Shown here: one piece after another, positions 15,855-25,286 of the stretch
How the letters are laid out: each line of letters begins with the position of its first letter
Position numbering within the stretch: position 1 is the stretch's first letter
Notes under the pieces: model-generated
Databases searched by the model: none
The model's input: only the letters and a program-made list of their open reading frames with translations
What the model was told of the DNA's origin: nothing
Made by a program: the position numbers and the translations under genes
NCBI GenBank assembly: GCA_034927445.1
Contig: JAYFPZ010000028.1
Span: 29,324-93,323 of the forward strand
DNA length: 64,000 bases
Reading direction: 5' to 3'
Source: PHAA01 sp034927445
GTDB lineage: Bacteria > Bacillota > Syntrophomonadia > Syntrophomonadales > Syntrophomonadaceae

Positions 15855-18800
15855 TTGGCAGAAACCATCGGTGAACTGCTGGTCAAAGTCGGCCTGGACA
15901 ACACCGGCTTTAATCAGGGCATGAAAGAATTGGATCAGTCGCTTAAGCTGGCTAGGGCTGAATTTCAGGCAGCGGCCGCCAAGATGGGTGATATGGGTAG
16001 CGCCGCCGACCAACTTAAATTAAAAGTTGAATACTTAAACAAGCAGGCTGAGGTGCAAAGGCAGAAAGTTGCCGCCTTAAAAGATGCTTATGACAAAGCG
16101 GCGGGCAGCACTGAGCAGGATACGGTGGCGGTGGAAAAACTGCGGATCAAAATGCTGCAGGCCGAAAAGGTTCTGGCCAATATGGAACACTCCCTAAAAA
16201 ATACGGTCAAGGAACTGGAACTGCAAGCTTCCGCCTGGACCAAGCTCTCTAAAAAGGCCGAAGAAGCCAGCCAGAAATTAAAAGCAGCGGGCAGCAGCAT
16301 CACCAGTGCCGGTCAGGGAATGTCCCTAGCGGTTACCGCACCGCTTGCAGCCGCCGGAACCGCAGCGGTGAAACTAGCCTCAGATACCAATGAAGCTCTA
16401 AACAAGGTGGAAGTAGCCTTTCAGGATAACGCTGAAGGTGTTAAGAACTGGAGCGATACCACCCTGGAACGCTATGGCATCGCTAGGGGCACTGCCCTGG
16501 ATATGGCTGCTACCTACGGGGACATGGCTACCAGCTTGGGGCTTAACACTGCGCAGGCAGAAGAAATGAGCAAAACCCTGGTGGGTTTGGCCGGAGATCT
16601 GTCCAGTTTTAAGAACATCAGCATCGACATAGCGGATACCGCTTTAAAGTCGGTATTTACCGGCGAGACCGAATCTTTGAAAGAATTAGGCATTGTTATG
16701 ACCCAGGCCAACCTGCAGGAATACGCCTACAGCCAGGGGATTAAAAAGAAGATCCAGGATATGAACCAGGCGGAGCAGACCCAGCTCAGGTACAACTATG
16801 TTCTGGCCATGACCAAGAACGCCCAGGGGGATTTCGAGAGAACCGGGGCGGGAACGGCTAACCAGATGCGGGTTTTCTCCGAAAGCATAAAAGAGCTAGG
16901 GGCTACCATGGGACAGCATATCCTGCCGGTTATAACCCCATTAATCCAGCATTTAAACGAACTGGTGCAAAGATTCGGGAATTTAAGTCCCCGCGCCCAA
17001 AAAACCATTCTGGTTGTGGCCGGGGTGGCCGCCGCCATAGGCCCGCTTGTCCTGATTATCGGCCAGCTGGTCACCGCCGCCGGGGCCATCTCCGGTGTGG
17101 TCAGTACAGCTGCGGCCGCCATCGCCAGCGCCGGTGGGGTTACCGCAGCCTTGGGGGCGGCTTTTACCGCCTTAACCGGTCCTATTGGCATCGCCGCAGC
17201 CGTTATTGCCGGGCTGGTCTTAGCCGTCAAGGAGCTTTGGCAAAACAATGAGGGATTTCGTAACACAGTCAAGGAGATCTGGGCGGATATTGGGAGCATT
17301 ATCGCCAAAGCCGGAACCGCCATTAAAGTGTTCTGGGACAATTGGGGTAAAGAGATTACTGCAGTATTCACCAATATCTGGAACATTATCAAGGCTGTAT
17401 TTCAGACTGCAGCGGAAGTGATTGTAAACGCCTTCGGCTTTTTCCTGGACGTTTTGCAAGGAGACTGGCAAGGGGCTTGGGAGCATATCAAAAACATTTT
17501 TATCTCCCTGTGGAATGGGATTAAGACAGTGGTGGTCAACGCTTTCGAGGGTCTAAGAACCCTGCACAATACGCTGCTGGAAATAGGAACTCATATTATT
17601 CAGGGTTTGATCGACGGGATTAAAGGCCGGATTGAGAAAGTCAGGGAGATTGCCAGAGAAGTTGCCGAAACGGTAAAAAACAAAATCAAAGAAGCCCTCT
17701 CCATCCGCTCCCCCTCCCAGGTGATGCGCGAATATGGCCTTAATATCAGCGAAGGCTTGAGCACCGGCATGCAAGAAGGACTGTCCTATGTAGAAGGCTC
17801 GGTATCTGACATTATTGCCACTCTCGTCGATATGCGAAATAACCTGGATAAGATAGCGAATGAAACCAACGCCAAGCTGCTGGCAGCGGAAAAAGAGTAC
17901 GCCGACCAGTGCCGGGAAGTCAAAAGCAAACTGGCCCGGGATGAAATAGCTTTGCAGCAGGAACTGTCAGATAAATTAGCCGCTATTACGGCGGCCGGCC
18001 TGGAGAAAGAAACCCAAGCCATCGAAGCTTTTGAGCAGAGCTATGCGGCCAAGGTGGAGTCCATCAAAAACCAAATTGGGCTTTTTGAGGAAGTAAAACC
18101 GCAAAAAGTATCGGGCAAGTCCTTGCTTGGCAATCTGGAGGACCAGGTTCAAGAGTTCGACAGCTGGCAGGCCAACTTAAAGTCACTGGCCGCCAAAGGG
18201 GTTGACGCGGGGCTGATTGACGAACTTAGGCAGATGGGGGTCAAGGCGGCTCCCCAGGTCGCGGCTCTAAATACCTTGACAACCGATGAGCTTAATAAAT
18301 ATGTGAACCTTTGGAAAACCAAAAACGCCCAGGCCCGGGCGGAAGCCAATATCGAAATGCGCCAAGCCCGGGTTGATCTAGGCCAGCGCTTAAGCGAGAT
18401 CAGACTGGAAACCCAGAATCAACTGGCCCAGCAGACTATCGAAATGCAGAACAAACTCATGGAAATGAAAGCCAAGGCCGATGAGGAACTGGCCAAGTAC
18501 AAAAAGGCCTGGGAGGAAAAGAACGGCGAAATTAAAAAGAACGCCGCCGAAACCATCGCCACCATCGAAAAGAAGTATGAGGAAATAGTCAAGAAATCGG
18601 CCGGGTACGGCATCCAGGCCATGAGTGAGTTAATCCGGGGCATAAGGTCGAGGATGAGCGCCTTGCAAAGTGTCATGGATGAAGTGCGAAGCATCATGGG
18701 TTCCGGTATGGACCCCAATCAGCGCAATTCCCCCTCTTTAGTAGACAAAATAAAAATCGGGGTGGCTGATATTACGGCTGCCTACAGCAGCTTAAAAAAC

Positions 18801-18998
18801 AATTTAAGGGATCTTGACTTTAAAAGTGCTTTAGCAGGAGTTGCCCCTTTAGCCCTGGGTACGGTTGCCACAAATGCAACCAATAACAGCTCGACCACCA
18901 TCAACCGGATCAATATAACGGTCAATGGCGGCACTGGTGACGCGGGCGAGCAGATTTACCGGACGCTCTTGGCCAAGGGGGTGCGCTTCAGTGGCTAA
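15855..18998 (+). CDS. Tail tape measure protein
   Basis: 1,047 residues starting at TTG after AAGGTGGTGAGG. Residues about 20-140 are coiled coil (LKLARAEFQAAAAKMG ...). A TP901-type core follows with LASDTNEALNKVEVAFQDNAEGVKNW and YGDMATSLGL. Hydrophobic, glycine/alanine-rich segments at about 384-460 are likely membrane-active. A long charged coiled coil lies at about 655-930. At roughly 0.15 nm per residue the tail would be near 155 nm. It sets tail length and is thought to help DNA cross the membrane. It overlaps the next gene by 8 bases. Confidence 0.93.
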   Translation: MAETIGELLVKVGLDNTGFNQGMKELDQSLKLARAEFQAAAAKMGDMGSAADQLKLKVEYLNKQAEVQRQKVAALKDAYDKAAGSTEQDTVAVEKLRIKMLQAEKVLANMEHSLKNTVKELELQASAWTKLSKKAEEASQKLKAAGSSITSAGQGMSLAVTAPLAAAGTAAVKLASDTNEALNKVEVAFQDNAEGVKNWSDTTLERYGIARGTALDMAATYGDMATSLGLNTAQAEEMSKTLVGLAGDLSSFKNISIDIADTALKSVFTGETESLKELGIVMTQANLQEYAYSQGIKKKIQDMNQAEQTQLRYNYVLAMTKNAQGDFERTGAGTANQMRVFSESIKELGATMGQHILPVITPLIQHLNELVQRFGNLSPRAQKTILVVAGVAAAIGPLVLIIGQLVTAAGAISGVVSTAAAAIASAGGVTAALGAAFTALTGPIGIAAAVIAGLVLAVKELWQNNEGFRNTVKEIWADIGSIIAKAGTAIKVFWDNWGKEITAVFTNIWNIIKAVFQTAAEVIVNAFGFFLDVLQGDWQGAWEHIKNIFISLWNGIKTVVVNAFEGLRTLHNTLLEIGTHIIQGLIDGIKGRIEKVREIAREVAETVKNKIKEALSIRSPSQVMREYGLNISEGLSTGMQEGLSYVEGSVSDIIATLVDMRNNLDKIANETNAKLLAAEKEYADQCREVKSKLARDEIALQQELSDKLAAITAAGLEKETQAIEAFEQSYAAKVESIKNQIGLFEEVKPQKVSGKSLLGNLEDQVQEFDSWQANLKSLAAKGVDAGLIDELRQMGVKAAPQVAALNTLTTDELNKYVNLWKTKNAQARAEANIEMRQARVDLGQRLSEIRLETQNQLAQQTIEMQNKLMEMKAKADEELAKYKKAWEEKNGEIKKNAAETIATIEKKYEEIVKKSAGYGIQAMSELIRGIRSRMSALQSVMDEVRSIMGSGMDPNQRNSPSLVDKIKIGVADITAAYSSLKNNLRDLDFKSALAGVAPLALGTVATNATNNSSTTINRINITVNGGTGDAGEQIYRTLLAKGVRFSG

Positions 18999-20403
18999 AA
19001 GCCTTCAGATTGCCGGGATGGAGCGCTGGCCGGACTATCGCCGGGGGAGCCTTAATATCAGCCAAATCCTTACCAGTCAGGCAGACAGCTGCTCCTTTGC
19101 GGTTAAGGGAGCAAAACCTCTTGAGGGCAGTGAGGTCATCATCGAGGATAGCGACCTTACAGAACCCCGGCTCTTTGCCGGGATCATCGACCGGGTGGAA
19201 CTGGTGAACTATAAGGCTCCGCTGGTATGGAAAGTGGACTGCCAAGACTATACCCTGCAGATGGATAAAAAGCTGGTGGTGGAAAGCTACCTGAACTGGG
19301 GCGCTGACGCCATTGTACGCGATATCTTGCTTAAATACTGTCCGGGATTTTCTGCTCAGGGAGTAGCCAGCGGCGCACCGGTAATTGAATCTACCGGCAC
19401 CGAATTCAACTACAAAATGCCGTCGGAATGTATGAAATGGCTGTGCGACTATATCGGCTGGCAGTGGTATGTGGACTACTACAAGGTGGTCCATTTTTTT
19501 GATCCTGCCCAAATGGGCACCGTTGCCCCCATGACCCTGCGGCCCGGGGGCCGGTTTAGCAATTTCAAGGTAAGTATCGACCACCAGGGACTGCGCAACC
19601 GCATATATGTCCTGGGCGGCAGCATGCTGTCCGACCCACAGACTATCGAGTGGAAAGCAGACGGTGCGGCTCGTATATGGGGGCTCCCCTGGGTTCCTAA
19701 TGAATGTAGCTTGCAGGTGGGCGGTACAGTGAAAAACGTCGGTGTTGAGGGTGTGGATGAAGAAGATGCCAAGGATTATCTGGTAAACCTCGGCGACGGC
19801 TACCTGCGCTGTTCAGCTGATACTGATACGCCCGGGAGTGGCGTGACCATGGCGCTTACCGCCCGGCAGAGTATTGATGTCATTACCGTAGTAGATGATT
19901 TGGCCAGCCAGGCTTTAATTGCCGCCCTGGAAGGCGGCGACGGGGTGTATGAGCACTATATCAAAGACGATACCCTGATTACCATTGAAGCGGCTGAAGC
20001 GGCCGGAAACGCCGACCTTAGACAGTGGGCCAATCCAAAGACCAGCGGCAGTTTCATCACCGCAGTGCCGGGATGGGAACCGGGACAGTTAGTAAGCATT
20101 GAGCTTCCTGAAAGAGGTGTGAACGCAGTTTTCCTGGTACAAAAAGTGACCATCTCCTTAAGTGAAGCTGGTCTTTGGATATACACCATAGAATACGGCG
20201 GGCGGCTCTTAGGGATAGCCGATTTTCTAAAAGCCCTGGTCTCCGCCCAGCAGAAGAAAAAAATGAACGACACCAAACTGATCCATAAGTTCGTTTATGG
20301 AATTGAAGCCATCGCGATAAAAGACGCGCTGCTTACAACGGGCAGAAACCGGCCCTGGCTGGTCGAGAGCTGTGCAAGCAGCGCGGTGATGATAGGAGGT
20401 TGA
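18991..20403 (+). CDS. Baseplate/tail hub-type protein
   Basis: About 470 residues following the tape measure gene. GTG at 18,991 has a well-spaced AAGGGGGTG and overlaps the tape measure stop; an upstream in-frame start at 18,925 lies deep inside that gene. The sequence (LNISQILTSQADSCSFAVKGAKP ... LFAGIIDRVELV ... VDCQDYTLQMDKKLV ... YIGWQWYVDYYKVVHFFD) resembles distal tail and hub proteins that form the tube tip. The exact subclass cannot be fixed from sequence alone. Confidence 0.65.
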   Translation: MAKSLQIAGMERWPDYRRGSLNISQILTSQADSCSFAVKGAKPLEGSEVIIEDSDLTEPRLFAGIIDRVELVNYKAPLVWKVDCQDYTLQMDKKLVVESYLNWGADAIVRDILLKYCPGFSAQGVASGAPVIESTGTEFNYKMPSECMKWLCDYIGWQWYVDYYKVVHFFDPAQMGTVAPMTLRPGGRFSNFKVSIDHQGLRNRIYVLGGSMLSDPQTIEWKADGAARIWGLPWVPNECSLQVGGTVKNVGVEGVDEEDAKDYLVNLGDGYLRCSADTDTPGSGVTMALTARQSIDVITVVDDLASQALIAALEGGDGVYEHYIKDDTLITIEAAEAAGNADLRQWANPKTSGSFITAVPGWEPGQLVSIELPERGVNAVFLVQKVTISLSEAGLWIYTIEYGGRLLGIADFLKALVSAQQKKKMNDTKLIHKFVYGIEAIAIKDALLTTGRNRPWLVESCASSAVMIGG

Positions 20404-20407
20404 TATA

Positions 20408-21019
20408 ATGGCTGGCGGATATATTCAAGTCCCGCCCGACAGCACCGGCAAAAAGCTAAACGCTCGCTACCGGGCGATTGAAGGCACGGCGGGCTATGAG
20501 CAATATGTGGCCCTGCAGGGTCTTCCTACCTTTTATTGTTTAGCGCCCAGCGTGGCCCTGGCACAGAACAAGCACTTATTTTCCATATATAACGATGCGG
20601 GCAGCGGGTATTTAATCCGGGTACCCCGGCTGTCCATTGTCAACATGTCACTGACATCGGTTACCGGCGTAGGGGTGGAACTGGATTTTATGCGTACCAC
20701 CAGCCAGAGCGGTGGTACGGTTATAACTCCGCAAAAAGCTGACACTGCGGATGTTAATCTGACAGCGGCAATTCATATTGCCACCGGAGCCACCATTGCC
20801 GAAGGGGCCTTGCTGTGGCCGGTGACTCTTAATAACGATGAAATACCCCTGACCCTTAATGCCACTCCTTTGCTGGATTTCAATATGATCCCCCGGGGAC
20901 TGGATGTCAAACCTCTATGTATACGACCGGGGGAAGGTTTCAGCATCAAACAGATAACCAACACCACTGTCGGCCTATGGTCAATACTGGCGGTGATTAC
21001 GGCTGAGGATGTCGCATAG
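20408..21019 (+). CDS. Phage tail-associated protein of unknown function
   Basis: 203-residue beta-rich protein in the baseplate/fibre block, starting at ATG after GGAGGTTGATATA. It has no motif I can assign. Uncharged, threonine- and alanine-rich stretches (LTLNATPLLDFNMIP, TNTTVGLWSILAVIT) suggest a virion structural component. It stands between the hub and several small tail genes, so a baseplate or adhesion part is likely. Confidence 0.5.
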   Translation: MAGGYIQVPPDSTGKKLNARYRAIEGTAGYEQYVALQGLPTFYCLAPSVALAQNKHLFSIYNDAGSGYLIRVPRLSIVNMSLTSVTGVGVELDFMRTTSQSGGTVITPQKADTADVNLTAAIHIATGATIAEGALLWPVTLNNDEIPLTLNATPLLDFNMIPRGLDVKPLCIRPGEGFSIKQITNTTVGLWSILAVITAEDVA

Positions 21020-21030
21020 GGGGTTGGGCT

Positions 21031-21372
21031 ATGTCTATGATTTGGGAAATGCACAAGTGGGGGCTTGAACACATCCCGCAACCGGAAAGCCAAGCCGTAC
21101 CCACCATTGGCAGCCTGGCCCGCATTTATCCCCAAACTCAGGCCATGTCACTGCCCCGGGGGTTGCAGATATCGACAAGTACCGACGGCAGCCAGTGGAG
21201 TGACTGGGCGGATGTGGACATTTCTAAAGCTGTAACGGTACCTTTCCCGGGCTTTATCAAATTCAGAGCCTATCAAAAAGCGAACGTGCAGGTCTTTAAC
21301 TACAAATCGCCAGATGAAGCCGACTTGCTGGTTGGCCTGACGGTGGTATTAGGCCAGTATGGGGTGGTGTGA
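21031..21372 (+). CDS. Small phage tail protein, unknown
   Basis: 113-residue protein with SLPRGLQISTSTDGSQWSDWADVDISKAVTV, a beta pattern with an SxDGxxW motif common in sugar-binding or sialidase-like beta repeats, though only one copy is present. ATG start after GGGGGTTGGGCT. No confident family. Confidence 0.45.
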   Translation: MSMIWEMHKWGLEHIPQPESQAVPTIGSLARIYPQTQAMSLPRGLQISTSTDGSQWSDWADVDISKAVTVPFPGFIKFRAYQKANVQVFNYKSPDEADLLVGLTVVLGQYGVV

Positions 21373-21373
21373 C

Positions 21374-21784
21374 ATGAAAGACACGATCAGCCTTAAATCA
21401 GAATGGTATTTGGAATACGGGGACGGCAAAGTTATCGGCCCTTTAAAGAACTATGTTACCAGCGCAGGTTTAAATATAGCCGCCCAGAAGCTGGCCGGGC
21501 TTTCCAGCCCCTATCTCGTTATTGGTGATGATACGGCCGAAGGGGATACCATATCCGAAGTTTACCGCAAGGCAGTATCGGTGGTGACCCAGTCCGGCAA
21601 CATGATCCGCTTCAGGACGGTACTCTTGTCTGGAGAAGGCAACGGGCAGCACCAAAAGACCTGTATATTTACCGACGCCAGCGACGCTCCTGGCTCCGGC
21701 ATTATGTTTAACCTCTTAAAAGTGCCATGGGGCAAGGAAAATCAGATGATTTTAACAGTGGAATGCAGGTTGACTTTGCAGTAG
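21374..21784 (+). CDS. Phage tail protein, unknown
   Basis: 136-residue protein starting at the ATG at 21,374, with GGGGTGGTG as ribosome site overlapping the end of the previous gene; an in-frame GTG at 21,359 is less likely. The sequence (YVTSAGLNIAAQKLAGLSSPYLVIGDDTAEG ... EVYRKAVSVVTQSGNMIRFRTVL) looks like a small fibre-network protein seen in siphophage tail-fibre regions. Function is unassigned. Confidence 0.5.
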   Translation: MKDTISLKSEWYLEYGDGKVIGPLKNYVTSAGLNIAAQKLAGLSSPYLVIGDDTAEGDTISEVYRKAVSVVTQSGNMIRFRTVLLSGEGNGQHQKTCIFTDASDAPGSGIMFNLLKVPWGKENQMILTVECRLTLQ

Positions 21785-21796
21785 GAGGTGGTTTAC

Positions 21797-22528
21797 ATGC
21801 TGTTCGCAGCCGAAAGCGGCCAAACGGTCATCGACGAAAACCTGGCCAACGCCTGGGTTATTATGCAGGAATTCTCGCATATTTATGAAGGCACCGCTTT
21901 TGATGGCAAAACCGGAGCGGGCATTGCTGAATTTGACTGTGCCGGTTATGACCATGCGGTGCGTTTTAAAGCCGATGCCGCTGCCGCTATCGCGAGAGTG
22001 ACCTTTGAAATTATCAAGCATGGTCAGGGGGCTGATCTCTTGGTCGAACTTCGAGATGGCTTTAATCCGGACGGTTCAACAGCGGGTTCGTTGCTCAGAT
22101 ACATGGTGTTGCCCAAAGAGTTTATTCCCACCAGCAAGAAATATTTCAGCATCCCTATAGATATAACGGACTCGGTGAGCGGCGCTTACTATTGGCTGAT
22201 CATTAAAAAAGCCGGGGATGCTGATGACCATTTCCACCTGCATGGGGAAACCATACAAGACTCCTTATACCCCACTTACAAAAGAGCGGGAAACAGCGGA
22301 GCCTGGACAGCGGAGAATGCTATCCACTTCGAGGTATATAACGGGGAAACGGGCAACCTTTTGCATGGCATCTATGGCTACAACGCCGTTACCTGGCTTA
22401 TATGGGACGGCGATCTAATCGCCAAAGCCTATCGGTACCTGCCCCCTGCTTCGGGTTTTATAGGTGGGGTCAGACAGATCAAGACTTATCAATGGTCAGG
22501 CGAGATATTAAAACGGGGGGTGGTGTAA
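21797..22528 (+). CDS. Putative tail fibre/receptor-binding component
   Basis: 243-residue beta-rich protein with a jelly-roll-like pattern: VRFKADAAAAIARVTFEIIKHGQGADLLVELRD, then YFSIPIDITDSVSGAYYWLIIKKAG, and HFHLHG. This resembles carbohydrate-binding-module architecture, so host recognition is a reasonable guess (inference). TAGGAGGTGG at 21,782-21,791 selects the ATG at 21,797 over the GTG at 21,788. It ends in TAATG shared with the next gene. Confidence 0.45.
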   Translation: MLFAAESGQTVIDENLANAWVIMQEFSHIYEGTAFDGKTGAGIAEFDCAGYDHAVRFKADAAAAIARVTFEIIKHGQGADLLVELRDGFNPDGSTAGSLLRYMVLPKEFIPTSKKYFSIPIDITDSVSGAYYWLIIKKAGDADDHFHLHGETIQDSLYPTYKRAGNSGAWTAENAIHFEVYNGETGNLLHGIYGYNAVTWLIWDGDLIAKAYRYLPPASGFIGGVRQIKTYQWSGEILKRGVV

Positions 22529-23055
22529 TGTTTGGTTCAGAAGAGATTCTGGCTTTTATCCGCAGGCAGGTCGGAGTAAGGACCGATGCCGATGATCCGG
22601 CGGGTAGCTTGCATGCCAAAATCGGCAACCTTAAAGAAGTATTGCAAAACTATATAAAGAACTACACCATCATGCAATTAAACACTATATCGTCAAATAC
22701 TAGCAGTTGGGGCAGTACTGAACAAAGTGTAACCATTTCCTATAATGGTGCAGGCATATTGCAAAACATATATATACAAGCCAGCGGTTCGTCCTCATGG
22801 ACCAGTAAATGCCGGGCTACCGTCACGATTGACGGAATGGCCCTACCTGCCTTTGGTTCTGTGAATGGTAGTGTAGCCTGGGGAGCATCTGATGTTTTTT
22901 TGTTTGCTGATTCAACGGGGAAACTCAACGTAATTGACAGCAGAGCCAATTTAGCTATCCCTTTTCGCTCTTCCCTATCCGTCACCATATATTTTTCTGT
23001 TTCCAGCGGGGGCGGCGGATCTATGGTAGGCAAGCTGGAAATCTACAGGTATTAA
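22528..23055 (+). CDS. Phage tail/baseplate protein, unknown
   Basis: 175 residues from the ATG at 22,528, which overlaps the previous stop (TAATG). A helical N-terminus (EEILAFIRRQVGVRTD, AKIGNLKEVLQNYIKNY) probably trimerises, and a beta-rich C-terminus (SVTIYFSVSSGGGGSMVGKLEIYRY) follows. The shape, coiled stalk plus beta head, suits a small fibre. No homologue recognised. Confidence 0.5.
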   Translation: MFGSEEILAFIRRQVGVRTDADDPAGSLHAKIGNLKEVLQNYIKNYTIMQLNTISSNTSSWGSTEQSVTISYNGAGILQNIYIQASGSSSWTSKCRATVTIDGMALPAFGSVNGSVAWGASDVFLFADSTGKLNVIDSRANLAIPFRSSLSVTIYFSVSSGGGGSMVGKLEIYRY

Positions 23056-23073
23056 CGAAGGGAGGCAGACTTA

Positions 23074-23493
23074 TTGTTTTTAGTATATAACAAGAACGAC
23101 GGTTTAGTAGTGCAAGCATCTGAGACTGAACCGGTGCTGGCTACGGGACAGGACTATATCTTTGTCCATGACCCTGAACTTAATTTATCCAATTATGAAG
23201 CTATGCGGGTTATTGCTAAAGAAGGCTGTCATTTGGAGCTAAAGCCCACTGCCGAATGGCTGGGTAGAGTAAACGGCAGCAGTAATATCACGCTGGATGA
23301 GAAAGTTGCCAGGTTGGAACATTACACCCTGGTACTGATGGAGGCTGTAGCCAAACTTTCGGAGGCAAATCCCAGCACGGTCAGCACTGATTTGATGGCT
23401 GAATTGGTGCTGGCAGGAAGGAGAACCATTGATCAGGTGCCAACTGATATACAAAAGGAAGTGTCAGGCAGGATTACATCAGCTATCGAATAA
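23074..23493 (+). CDS. Phage protein of unknown function
   Basis: 139 residues starting at TTG after GGGAGGCAGACTTA. The N-terminal half is beta-rich (FLVYNKNDGLVVQASETEPV). The C-terminal half is helical, with a coiled-coil-like KVARLEHYTLVLMEAVAKLSEA. It precedes the lysis genes, the position of XkdX-type and tail accessory genes. A weak hairpin and T-run (around 23,520-23,540) follow. Confidence 0.5.
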   Translation: MFLVYNKNDGLVVQASETEPVLATGQDYIFVHDPELNLSNYEAMRVIAKEGCHLELKPTAEWLGRVNGSSNITLDEKVARLEHYTLVLMEAVAKLSEANPSTVSTDLMAELVLAGRRTIDQVPTDIQKEVSGRITSAIE

Positions 23494-23568
23494 TCGGCAG
23501 CTTAAGTTATTTTTCAGAATGGGCCTTGGGGCTCTTTTTTATTACCAATTTTAAAAGGAGGACTAACA

Positions 23569-23970
23569 ATGAAAAGCTCATTTCAAATCGCCTTAACAGC
23601 CTTTGGCGGCTGGCTGGGCTGGGTCTTGGGAGGCTGGGACGGCTTTTTATACGCGCTGATTACCTTTGTAGTTATCGATTACCTGACCGGCGTCATGTTG
23701 GCCATACTGGAAAAACGCCTTTCCAGCGAGGTCGGTGCCAGGGGCATCTTTAAGAAGGTGCTGATTTTTGCCCTGGTGGCAGTGGGCCACATTATCGACA
23801 CCCAGGTAATAACAAACGGTAGCGCTGTCCGTACCGCGGTCATCTTCTTCTACTTATCCAACGAAGGGATTAGTATTCTGGAAAATGCAGCCAAGATCGG
23901 CCTACCTATTCCGGAGAAACTCAAACTGGTTTTGGACCAACTAAATAAGGAGGAAAAGATTAATGGCTAG
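23569..23970 (+). CDS. Holin, toxin-secretion/phage-lysis type
   Basis: 133-residue membrane protein with three hydrophobic segments: LTAFGGWLGWVLGGWDGFLYALITFVVIDYLTGVMLAIL, KVLIFALVAVGHII, and VIFFYLSNEGISILENAAKIG. The DYLTGVMLA motif and length match the Bacteriophage_holin_4_1 (Cph1/TcdE-like) family. It makes the membrane lesion that releases the amidase at the end of infection. It overlaps the amidase gene by 8 bases. Confidence 0.92.
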   Translation: MKSSFQIALTAFGGWLGWVLGGWDGFLYALITFVVIDYLTGVMLAILEKRLSSEVGARGIFKKVLIFALVAVGHIIDTQVITNGSAVRTAVIFFYLSNEGISILENAAKIGLPIPEKLKLVLDQLNKEEKING

Positions 23971-24664
23971 GTTATGTTTTGACTACGGACATGGCGGCAA
24001 TGACCCGGGCGCAGTATATAAAGGAAGAAAAGAAGCCGATGATGTGCTGAGCCTAGGTCGGGCCGTGGCAGCAGTGTTGAGACGCCATGGAGTAATCATC
24101 GATGAGACCAGGACGGCTGATGTTAGTGTAAGCCTGAAAGCTAGATGTGATTTTGAAAACAAGGGCAGCTTTGATTACTTCATATCCTTTCACCGTAATG
24201 CTTTTAAACCGGAGGCGGCTGCCGGTGTAGAAACTTACACTTATTTAAATCCGGGAGCCAAGTCAAAGGGGCTGGCAGAAAAAATTCAAAGCTTCCTGGT
24301 GGGGGTAGGCTTTACAAACCGGGGGGTTAAAACTGCTAATTATCAAGTCTTAAGAGAAACCAAGGCTCCTGCAGTTCTAATTGAAATCGGCTTTATTGAT
24401 AACAGCCAAGATAATGCACTGTTTGATGCCAAGAGAGATGAAATTGTCAAAGCAGTTTCTGGCGCTATCCTTTCCCAACTGGGGTTAGCATACATAGAAG
24501 AAAACCAGAATGGTCTGGAAGGAGCTTTGGAGGTGTTGGTAAGAAACGGCATACTTAAAACCCCTGAATATTGGTTGCAAAATGCAAGAAAAGGCCAGAG
24601 CGTAAATGGCGAATACGCCGGGATGCTGATTGAAAGAATGGCCGAGTACATTTCATCCCTATAA
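23963..24664 (+). CDS. N-acetylmuramoyl-L-alanine amidase (endolysin)
   Basis: 233-residue endolysin of the Amidase_3 zinc family. It has CFDYGHGGNDPGA with the first zinc histidine, then a glutamate near residue 27 (RKEADDVL), SFHRNA with the second histidine, and VLIEIGFIDN with the catalytic glutamate. It cuts the amide bond between muramic acid and the peptide stem. The C-terminal 60 residues (EVLVRNGILKTPEYWLQNA) form a small extra helical segment, seen in other Clostridia amidases and probably wall-binding. Confidence 0.93.
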   Translation: MARLCFDYGHGGNDPGAVYKGRKEADDVLSLGRAVAAVLRRHGVIIDETRTADVSVSLKARCDFENKGSFDYFISFHRNAFKPEAAAGVETYTYLNPGAKSKGLAEKIQSFLVGVGFTNRGVKTANYQVLRETKAPAVLIEIGFIDNSQDNALFDAKRDEIVKAVSGAILSQLGLAYIEENQNGLEGALEVLVRNGILKTPEYWLQNARKGQSVNGEYAGMLIERMAEYISSL

Positions 24665-24754
24665 CCTTAACGATTATTACCTAAAAGAACTATCCTTGAA
24701 GCATTAGCTCTGGCTTTTACTTCTTTAATAAAACCTAATAACTGACTCCAAATC

Positions 24755-24785
24755 GCCGGGTGATTGATTTCACCCGGCATTTTTT
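24755..24785 (+). terminator. Late-operon terminator
   Basis: GCCGGGTGA (24,755-24,763) pairs perfectly with TCACCCGGC (24,770-24,778) around TTGATT, followed by ATTTTTT. This is a strong intrinsic terminator closing the head-tail-lysis operon. A 12-base palindrome, CCCTTCGAAGGG (24,857-24,868), lies just upstream of the next gene and overlaps its ribosome site. Confidence 0.92.
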
Positions 24786-24878
24786 GCTTTAACCCTAAGC
24801 TACTGGTACTCAAACCGCCCTTCGTTGTCCTGTGGATTGTGAGGGAACGATTCATGCCCTTCGAAGGGAGGAACCGAT

Positions 24879-25286
24879 ATGAACGGCTTGCAAAAAGAGC
24901 GGATTGCTCTTCTTCGCGCCGAAGGTAAGAGTTACACCAAAATAGCCGATACCTTAGGTTTATCGATAAACACGGTGAAGTCTTACTGTCGCAGAAACAA
25001 TCTGGGCGGAAATGCTACTATAATGTCTGACTCTGTGGACGGTACATTTTGCTGCCAGTGCGGAGTGCCGCTTAATCAGACCATCGGGAAGAAGCAGAAA
25101 AGGTTCTGTTCGGACAAGTGCCGTATGGCGTGGTGGAATGCCCATCCAGAGGACGTTAACCACAAAACCATCCGGTCATTTACCTGTCAGACTTGTGGCC
25201 AGTCCTTTGAAGCGTATGGCAAACGAGAGCGCAAATACTGCTCCCGCGCTTGCTACGGCAGGTCGAAGGCGGTGCGGCATGAGTAG
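24879..25286 (+). CDS. HTH and zinc-finger protein of the integration module
   Basis: 135 residues. The N-terminus is a sigma-factor-like helix-turn-helix (ALLRAEGKSYTKIADTLGLSINTVKSYCRR). Two zinc-binding modules follow, CCQCG ... RFCSDKCRMAWW and FTCQTCG ... KYCSRACYG. Proteins of this build commonly precede large serine recombinases in Clostridia elements and may regulate them or act as a directionality factor (inference). Its ribosome site GGGAGG is part of a 12-base palindrome, so translation might be controlled by structure. Confidence 0.7.
   Translation: MNGLQKERIALLRAEGKSYTKIADTLGLSINTVKSYCRRNNLGGNATIMSDSVDGTFCCQCGVPLNQTIGKKQKRFCSDKCRMAWWNAHPEDVNHKTIRSFTCQTCGQSFEAYGKRERKYCSRACYGRSKAVRHE

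Noticed and set aside
16796..17392. 198-codon - strand open frame inside the tape measure gene
   Set aside because: Reverse-strand shadow of alanine/glycine-rich tape-measure codons; no ribosome site.
24667..24855. 62-codon - strand frame between amidase and HTH gene
   Set aside because: It reads through the strong late terminator hairpin and has no supporting feature.
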